64,000 nt of DNA from Antarcticimicrobium sp040365005. Lineage in GTDB: Bacteria; Pseudomonadota; Alphaproteobacteria; Rhodobacterales; Rhodobacteraceae. Made by a program: the position numbers and the translations under genes. The stretch lies in contig NZ_BAABWV010000004.1 of the NCBI RefSeq assembly GCF_040365005.1, forward strand, positions 232,071-296,070, written 5' to 3'. Each line of letters begins with the position of its first letter. Position 1 is the stretch's first letter. Positions 58,658-64,000 of this stretch are shown here, one piece after another. Under the pieces are notes generated by a model. It worked only from the letters and a program-made list of their open reading frames with translations. It made no database searches and was not told where the DNA came from.

Positions 58658-59805
58658 GCGGTAACCTCCTCGGCGTGAACCGTGACCGAGGCGAGGTAGT
58701 CCCGGTCAAGGGTCACTCCGATGCCCGGACCATTGGCGGGAACCGGCATTTCGCCGTTCAACGCTTCGAGCGGTTCGTTGGTGATATCCCGCGCGAAATA
58801 TCGGCTGGCACTCGAGGTGTCACCGGGCTTGGTGAAATTGGCGAGCGTCGCAAGGTGGATGTTGTGCGCCCGGCCGATGCCGCTCTCCAGCATCCCGCCA
58901 CACCAGACCGGAACATCAAACGCGGCGCAGGTATCATGGATGGCGCGCGCTTCGGAAAAACCACCAACCCGGCCGACCTTGATGTTGATGACCCGCGCGG
59001 CATCGCTTTCCAGTGCCTTGCGCGCGTCGCGGGCGCTGCGAATGCTTTCGTCGAGACAGATCGCGGTCTTCAGAGACCTCTGTATCTTGGCATGATCGTG
59101 GATGTCGTCATAGCCCAGCGGCTGTTCGATATAATCCAGCGCAAAGGCGTCCAGCGACTGGAGCACCGGCAGGTCCGCCATCCCGTAATCGGTGTTGGCG
59201 TCGACGGTCAGCTTGATGTCGGGAAATTCCGCCCGCACCGCTTCGACAATCCGGACGTCATGCCCCTGCGCGATCTTCAGCTTGGTGCGCTTGTATCCCT
59301 GCTCGACTGCGGCGCCGACCCGCTCCAACGTGGTTTCCACCGGAGCGATCCCCAGGCTCACACCCACATCGACATGATCGCCCGTGCCGCCCAGCGCCGC
59401 TTTCAGCGGGATATTCAGACTTTTGGCCCAGAGATCCCAGAACGCCATCTCCACCACCGCCTTGGCCATGCGGTTGCCCCGCCAAGGTGACAGGATCGGC
59501 TGCAGATCATAGGGCGAGTCGAACCGCTTTCCGACAATCTGCGGCAACAGGACGTCGCGCAGGAAGGCCATCGCGCCGGGAATGGTCTCCTCGAGGTAAT
59601 CCGGCGCCGGGTCCATCACCGCTTCGGCCACGCCTTCGATGCCCTCGCCCTTCAGCACAAGCAGCGGAAAGACCCTGGCGGTCATGGTGCCGGTCGAAAT
59701 CACGAAAGGCGTCAGCAGTGGCAGGCTGACAATGCGCAACTCGGCGCTTTCGATGCGGACCCCAGGCCGAAGGCGGGTGGGGATCGTGGAGTCTTTGATG
59801 GTCAT
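58654..59805 (-). CDS. Enolase-superfamily N-acylamino-acid racemase / o-succinylbenzoate synthase-type
   Basis: A 383-residue enzyme of the muconate-lactonising group. Catalytic K-x-K is in RTKLKIAQG; metal ligands are TVDANTDY (Asp), IEQPLGYDD (Glu) and CLDESI (Asp); the second base is in INIKVGRVGG (Lys). WCGGMLESGIGRAHNIHLA is a hallmark of the OSBS/NSAR branch. No menaquinone genes are near, so racemisation of N-succinyl or N-acyl amino acids is preferred. I use ATG 59805; a GTG at 59835 overlapping the ATPase stop is possible. Confidence 0.85.
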   Translation of the reverse strand: MTIKDSTIPTRLRPGVRIESAELRIVSLPLLTPFVISTGTMTARVFPLLVLKGEGIEGVAEAVMDPAPDYLEETIPGAMAFLRDVLLPQIVGKRFDSPYDLQPILSPWRGNRMAKAVVEMAFWDLWAKSLNIPLKAALGGTGDHVDVGVSLGIAPVETTLERVGAAVEQGYKRTKLKIAQGHDVRIVEAVRAEFPDIKLTVDANTDYGMADLPVLQSLDAFALDYIEQPLGYDDIHDHAKIQRSLKTAICLDESIRSARDARKALESDAARVINIKVGRVGGFSEARAIHDTCAAFDVPVWCGGMLESGIGRAHNIHLATLANFTKPGDTSSASRYFARDITNEPLEALNGEMPVPANGPGIGVTLDRDYLASVTVHAEEVTA

Positions 59806-59831
59806 ATCTGAAACCTGGTTGGGGGCTGGGG

Positions 59832-60590
59832 TCACATTGCCTTGGCAATGAAACGGCGGAATTCGTCGGTCTTGGGGTCTGTGAACATCTCTCCGGGTGA
59901 TCCCTGTTCGGCGATGCGACCTTCGTTCAGAAAGACCACCTCCGAGGACACCTCGCGCGCAAACCCCATCTCGTGGGTGACGACGATCATCGTGCGCCCC
60001 TCGGCGGCAAGGTCCTTCATCACCTTCAGCACCTCGCCCACCAGTTCAGGGTCGAGGGCCGAGGTGGGCTCGTCGAAGAGGATCGCTTCGGGTTCCATCG
60101 CCAGGGCGCGGGCGATCGCCACACGCTGCTGCTGTCCGCCGGAAAGCTGCGAGGGATACATGTGCATCCGGTCCTCCAGCCCGACACGTTGCAGGTAAGC
60201 TTCCGCCTTGTCACGGGCTTCGGCCCTTGTTTCGCGTTTGACCTGAATCGGGCCTTCCATCACGTTTTCCAGGCTTGTCCGATGGGTCCACAGGTTGAAC
60301 TGCTGAAACACCATGCCCAGCCGTGCCCGGATGGTTTCCATGTGCCGGGCATTCTGCGGCTTGCCGTTCTTCACCATGATTTCCTCGCCATGCACCGTGA
60401 CGGTGCCCGACGTCGGCGTTTCCAGGAAATTGAGGCAGCGCAGGAAGGTTGATTTGCCCGAGCCCGACGACCCCAGGATCGAGATCACGTCATGGGTCTT
60501 CGCCTGGAGTGATATCCCCTTGAGAACCTCGACGGTGCCAAAGGATTTGTGGATGTCATCGGCTTGCACGATGATGTCCCGCTGGGTCAT
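59832..60590 (-). CDS. Amino-acid ABC transporter ATPase (HisP/GlnQ-like)
   Basis: A 252-residue ATPase. Walker A is GSSGSGKST (40-48), signature LSGGQQQR and Walker B ILFDEPTSALDPE. ATG 60590 has AAGGAGACCCGGCC before it and overlaps the permease stop (ATGA). It energises the two permeases of this operon. Confidence 0.93.
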   Translation of the reverse strand: MTQRDIIVQADDIHKSFGTVEVLKGISLQAKTHDVISILGSSGSGKSTFLRCLNFLETPTSGTVTVHGEEIMVKNGKPQNARHMETIRARLGMVFQQFNLWTHRTSLENVMEGPIQVKRETRAEARDKAEAYLQRVGLEDRMHMYPSQLSGGQQQRVAIARALAMEPEAILFDEPTSALDPELVGEVLKVMKDLAAEGRTMIVVTHEMGFAREVSSEVVFLNEGRIAEQGSPGEMFTDPKTDEFRRFIAKAM

Positions 60591-61321
60591 GGCCGGGTCT
60601 CCTTCAAGGGGGGGACGGTGCCGTGGGACTTGTCCCGGGCGGTGATATGGCGGCTGAGACGGCGTTCCGCCTGCCGCCAGAGCAGGACGAAGATCGCCGT
60701 GATGCACAGATAGATCAGCGCGGCCCAGAGATAGACCGAGAAGTCGAAAGTCCTGGAAAAGATCTGGCGGCTGCGCCCCATCAGATCGAAGACGGTGACC
60801 ACGCTGGCCAGCGCGCTGGCCTTCATCAGCAGGATCACCTCGTTGCCCAGTGCCGGCCAGGACATGCGGTAGGCATGCGGAAACACCACCCGGCGCAGCA
60901 CCTTCTGCCGGCTCATCCCGATCGCTCTGGCGGCTTCGATCTCGCCACGCGGAACGCCGATGATGCCGCCGCGCAGGATCTCGGTCTGATAGGCCGTCGA
61001 GTTGAGCGCAAAAGCCAGAAGCGCACAGTTGAACGGGTCACGGAAAAAGCTCCACAGCCCCCATTCCTGCAAAACCGGCCGAAACTGGCCCGAGCCATAG
61101 AAGATCAGGAAGAGCTGTGCCAGGATCGGCGAGCCGCGCACGAACGAGATATAGAGCCGGAGCGGGGCCTGTGCGATCGGCAACGCATGGACGCGGATCA
61201 ACGCCAGCCCCGGTGACACCAGCGCCGCGATAAACGCCCCTAGCAGCGTCAGCTTGATGGTCATCAGCGTGCCATCCATCAGCCGGGGCCAGTACTGAGC
61301 GAGGATTTCGAACGGGTTCAT
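60587..61321 (-). CDS. Amino-acid ABC transporter permease (HisM-like)
   Basis: A 244-residue permease with about five helices and EAA loop GEIEAARAIGMSRQKVLRRV. It begins one base after the stop of the other permease. Works as a heterodimer with it. Confidence 0.92.
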   Translation of the reverse strand: MNPFEILAQYWPRLMDGTLMTIKLTLLGAFIAALVSPGLALIRVHALPIAQAPLRLYISFVRGSPILAQLFLIFYGSGQFRPVLQEWGLWSFFRDPFNCALLAFALNSTAYQTEILRGGIIGVPRGEIEAARAIGMSRQKVLRRVVFPHAYRMSWPALGNEVILLMKASALASVVTVFDLMGRSRQIFSRTFDFSVYLWAALIYLCITAIFVLLWRQAERRLSRHITARDKSHGTVPPLKETRP

Positions 61322-61322
61322 C

Positions 61323-62030
61323 TCATGCCCTCCGGATGCCGCGATTGGCGCGATGTTCCAACCGGGCCAGCACCAGTTCGGACAGGACGCACATCACCCA
61401 GTAAATCAGGCAGGCCAGCAAGTAGAAGGTGAAGGGTTGCTTGGTCACGCCGACGGCGACCTTTGTCATGCGCATCAGGTCATCCAGCGCGATGACCGAG
61501 ACCAGCGCCGTGTCCTTCAGCATGTTGATCCAGAGGTTGCCCAACCCGGGCAACGCGAAGCGCCATAGTTGCGGCAACTGGATGCGCAGGAAGATTTGAC
61601 GATCGTTCATTCCGACCGCCCGCCCGGCTTCGACCTGGCCCAGGTCGAGCGATTGGAACGCGCCGCGCAACACCTCGCCGGCAAAGGCGCCGAACACCAT
61701 GGCAAGCGCCACGACTCCCGCCGCAAAGGGGCTGAAATCGGTAGGAGAGGCATCTGGCGCCCACCACCGCAACACCGCATTCATCAGGAGGCCGACGCCG
61801 TTGTACACCACAAAGAGCGTCAGGATCTCGGGGAGGCCGCGCATTATGGTGGTGTAGCCAAACCCCAGGTATCGCAGCGGCAGAAGCCTGGACATCGACG
61901 CAAAGGCGGCGAGGAACCCCAGGCACAACCCCACGGGCAGCGTCACGATCGCCAGTTGTACCGTGATCGCCAGCCCCTGCAGGATTTCGTCCCCCCAACC
62001 GGCATCGCCATATGACAGCAGTTCAAACAT
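61323..62030 (-). CDS. Amino-acid ABC transporter permease (HisQ-like)
   Basis: A 235-residue permease with about five helices. EAA loop: LGQVEAGRAVGMNDRQIFLR. GLPEILTLFVVYNGVGLL is a family segment. It lies 33 bp after the binding protein. Confidence 0.92.
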   Translation of the reverse strand: MFELLSYGDAGWGDEILQGLAITVQLAIVTLPVGLCLGFLAAFASMSRLLPLRYLGFGYTTIMRGLPEILTLFVVYNGVGLLMNAVLRWWAPDASPTDFSPFAAGVVALAMVFGAFAGEVLRGAFQSLDLGQVEAGRAVGMNDRQIFLRIQLPQLWRFALPGLGNLWINMLKDTALVSVIALDDLMRMTKVAVGVTKQPFTFYLLACLIYWVMCVLSELVLARLEHRANRGIRRA

Positions 62031-62063
62031 GGATGATACTTTCAGGCCGGAGGGAGATTTCGA

Positions 62064-62840
62064 TTACTTCATCGTGTAGACGTCGATGTCGAAATACTTG
62101 TCGTTGATCGCCTTGTAGGTGCCATCGGCGCGGATCTCGGCCAGGGCGGCGTTCAGCTTTTCTCGCAGGTCGTCATCCTCCTGGCGCACGGCAATGCCGA
62201 CGCCATCGCCAACGAAGGCCGGATCGGTGATCGGCTCTCCCGCCAGTTCACAGCAGCTGCCATCATCGCTCTTGGTGGTCCAGTCCAGCATCGGCAGCAT
62301 GTCACCGACCTGCAGGTCGAGGCGGCCCGAGGCCATGTCGAGGTTCACCTCGTCCTGGGTCGGATAGAGGCGGATATCGGCATCGGGATAGACGGCTTCG
62401 ATGTAGTCGGCCTGGGTGGTGCCGGATTGCGCGCCGATGACCTTGTCGGCAAGCGTCTCGTTCGTGAATTCCGTGTAACCCGCGCCTTTCGGGGCAACAT
62501 GGGTCATGGCGGCCAGATAGTAGGGGTCGGTGAAATCGACCTGCTTCTTGCGCTCGTCGGTGATGAACATCGAAGCGATGATGAAGTCATACTTGTTGGC
62601 CAGAAGCCCGGGAATGATCCCATCCCAATCCTGCGCCACCACTTCGCATTCCTCGCCGATGCGCTTGCACAGTTCCAGCCCGATCTCCACATCGAAGCCT
62701 GCGATCTCGCCGTTGGACTCGATGTAGTTGAACGGGGGGTAGGCACCTTCGGTGCCCAGCCGCAACCCCTCTGCCAAGGCTGCATTGGCTGCCATCGTAG
62801 CGGCGGCCAGGACTAAGGCAACTTTCGTTTTCAGTTTCAT
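62064..62840 (-). CDS. Amino-acid ABC transporter periplasmic binding protein
   Basis: A 258-residue binding protein with Sec signal (MKLKTKVALVLAAATMAANA). GTEGAYPPFNYIESNGEIAG and FDVEIGLELCKRIGEECEVV are typical of the HisJ/ArgT group; the CC pair in DDGSCCELAGE may form a disulfide as in basic-amino-acid binders. CAGGAG precedes ATG. Second gene of the operon, after rpiR. Confidence 0.92.
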   Translation of the reverse strand: MKLKTKVALVLAAATMAANAALAEGLRLGTEGAYPPFNYIESNGEIAGFDVEIGLELCKRIGEECEVVAQDWDGIIPGLLANKYDFIIASMFITDERKKQVDFTDPYYLAAMTHVAPKGAGYTEFTNETLADKVIGAQSGTTQADYIEAVYPDADIRLYPTQDEVNLDMASGRLDLQVGDMLPMLDWTTKSDDGSCCELAGEPITDPAFVGDGVGIAVRQEDDDLREKLNAALAEIRADGTYKAINDKYFDIDVYTMK

Positions 62841-62870
62841 GGGGGTACTCCTGTTGTTCCCAATACTCGG

Positions 62871-63749
62871 CTATTTTTCGATGGTGGCGACGGGATCGCC
62901 GACGTGGCCCGTGAAGCGACCGTAAAGCTCTGCAACCCGGTTCAAGCGCTGTTCGACCAGTGGGCCCAGTTCCATGAACACGCCATTGATGAGCAGATTG
63001 GTCAGGCTCGCCATCTGTGCCGTGGAATCCCAGAACTGGTTGAACTGGGTCGGCACGGCAAAGACCTCGTCGGCGAGGTCGCGGCCCCAGTCGCAGAACA
63101 GGTCGGTGACCAAGGTCACCGGAATTCCGGCCTCCTTCGCCTCGCGTGCCAACAGCCTGGCAAGCCGCGAATAGCGGCGGGCTTCGAAGATCAACAGGCA
63201 GGCGTCGCGGTCCGAGGCCAGCACCTCGGCGAAATTGCCCGCAGCCAGATCAATCAGGATCACCTGATCGCGCAGATATTGCATCTGGTTGGCGAAATAC
63301 TGCGCCAAACCACGTTCGGTCTGGAACCCGGCCACGTAGACGCTTTGCTTTCGGGCCAGCCGCGTGACGACATCCTGCCATTCAGGGGTCCGCGCATATT
63401 CATAGATCCGCACGACCGCCGCGATTTCCAGATCCATCCCCCGCGACAGGTGGCTTTCGTCCTCGCGCGCGGTTTCGCGCAGATCTTTCAGCCGGTCACT
63501 GACCAACCAGGGAAGGTCGCCCAGATCCCCTTTCAGATGCTCTTTGAGATCCTTGAAACTCGCGTAGCCGTTGTTGCGACAGAAACGGCCGACGGTGGCC
63601 TCGCTGACCCCGACCTTGTCGGCGATGCTGGCGGCGGTCTCGAAAGGGACCTCCGCCAATGTGCTCAACATGTAGTTCGCAATGGCCTTGTCAGCCTTGG
63701 AGCCGTTTTCGAGGGCATGGGAAAGTCTGTTACGGACAGGAGCTGGCAC
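62871..63749 (-). CDS. RpiR/MurR-family transcriptional regulator
   Basis: A 292-residue regulator. Residues ~1-80 are the HTH (ETAASIADKVGVSEATVGRF); residues ~125-270 form an SIS sugar- or phosphate-binding domain (QSVYVAGFQTERGLAQYFAN). Start GTG 63749. It is the first gene of the operon, and may repress it until a ligand binds. An inverted repeat at 63837-63856 is a possible operator. Confidence 0.9.
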   Translation of the reverse strand: MPAPVRNRLSHALENGSKADKAIANYMLSTLAEVPFETAASIADKVGVSEATVGRFCRNNGYASFKDLKEHLKGDLGDLPWLVSDRLKDLRETAREDESHLSRGMDLEIAAVVRIYEYARTPEWQDVVTRLARKQSVYVAGFQTERGLAQYFANQMQYLRDQVILIDLAAGNFAEVLASDRDACLLIFEARRYSRLARLLAREAKEAGIPVTLVTDLFCDWGRDLADEVFAVPTQFNQFWDSTAQMASLTNLLINGVFMELGPLVEQRLNRVAELYGRFTGHVGDPVATIEK

Positions 63750-63836
63750 GTTGGAGAAACCTGCATCAGGGATTGAACTCCGGGATAATTTGCAAGTTTA
63801 ATTTCATATAGTCAATTTATTTTATAAAGCTGTCAT

Positions 63837-63856
63837 TTTGAGCTGCACCGCTCAAA
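63837..63856. promoter_or_regulatory. Candidate RpiR operator
   Basis: TTTGAGC and GCTCAAA, perfect 7-bp arms with a 6-base centre, lie about 90 bp upstream of the rpiR start in an AT-rich promoter-like region. Confidence 0.45.
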
Positions 63857-63923
63857 TAAGGTGCAACCCCGCGCGAGCAACCGGACCCGTCCGCCTTCAC
63901 AGTGCGAAAGGTTGGGGTGGCAC

Positions 63924-64000
63924 ATGCCTGCCATCCAAAGAGTGTTGGTCGTTGGCCGTTCAATTCGCCTGGATACAGCCGCAACCGTCGCGCAAGCCCA
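63924..64000 (+). CDS. Start of a possible FAD-dependent oxidoreductase (partial, doubtful)
   Basis: ATG 63924 opens a frame to the window end: MPAIQRVLVVGRSIRLDTAA. It resembles the dinucleotide-binding opening (V-L-V-V-G-x-G-x-x-G-L-T-A-A) of FAD monooxygenases, but the G-x-G-x-x-G glycines are replaced by R and S residues. It may be a decayed gene or a chance frame. No clear ribosome site. Confidence 0.3.
   Translation, partial: MPAIQRVLVVGRSIRLDTAATVAQA

Noticed and set aside
58654..59805. Menaquinone-pathway menC as the name of the racemase-type gene
   Set aside because: No other men genes; the operon has amino-acid transport and a GNAT enzyme, so racemase function is preferred.

Overview
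The window is high-GC DNA with dense, short-spaced operons joined by ATGA stop/start overlaps and many uptake systems: one TRAP and six ABC transporters. This style, with an FmdA-type amidase, a BKACE enzyme and many small regulators, suggests an alphaproteobacterium, most likely a Rhodobacteraceae (Roseobacter-type) chromosome. That is inference from gene content; there is no rRNA or housekeeping marker in the window. I saw no tRNA, rRNA, CRISPR array or prophage, and only one insertion-sequence remnant.

1-13 kb is a catabolic region. It starts with the tail of a probable PaaA-like oxygenase subunit. A peroxiredoxin-like gene and an AraC regulator are divergent. They are followed by a two-component flavin monooxygenase pair (LLM oxygenase plus a flavin reductase fused to a MarR-like domain), a BKACE-type 3-keto acid cleavage enzyme divergent from a LysR regulator, a TRAP transporter split on the two strands, a shortened LLM-like protein, an alpha/beta hydrolase, two glutathione transferases and a TetR regulator. 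Three copies of a TTATC-N4-GATAA palindrome lie at the TRAP promoter, between the first GST and tetR, and before the second GST. They look like one TetR regulon.

13-17.5 kb holds an amino-acid ABC system with a PLP enzyme, split around a divergent GntR regulator whose promoter region carries two GTATAC-centred sites 84 bp apart. 17.9-19.6 kb encodes a PiT-type phosphate transporter.

19.7-33.4 kb, all on the minus strand, is the most unusual region. It has three secreted DUF11/SdrD-like repeat proteins and a small relative, one being a 1,926-residue protein that ends in a predicted outer-membrane beta barrel. With them are a LuxR-type response regulator with no kinase in view and a secreted lysozyme-like protein. 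I propose that it is a regulated cell-surface module of unknown function.

33.9-39.5 kb is a spermidine/putrescine-type ABC operon ending in an amidohydrolase. 40.6-48.5 kb is an amide-utilisation operon: AmiC and AmiR (ANTAR) homologues, a peptide-type ABC transporter and an FmdA/AmdA amidase. It is preceded by a leader with an ANTAR-type hexaloop hairpin and a terminator 12 bases before the first start codon, so autoregulated antitermination is likely.

48.5-48.9 kb holds an IS3-type remnant. 48.9-57.7 kb combines gamma-glutamyltransferase, a second peptide-type ABC transporter, a GntR regulator and a TauE/SafE exporter, perhaps for gamma-glutamyl peptide or glutathione use. 57.9-63.7 kb is an RpiR-regulated amino-acid ABC operon with an N-acylamino-acid racemase-type enolase and a GNAT acyltransferase. 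A short edge fragment at 63.9 kb may begin a FAD-dependent gene.
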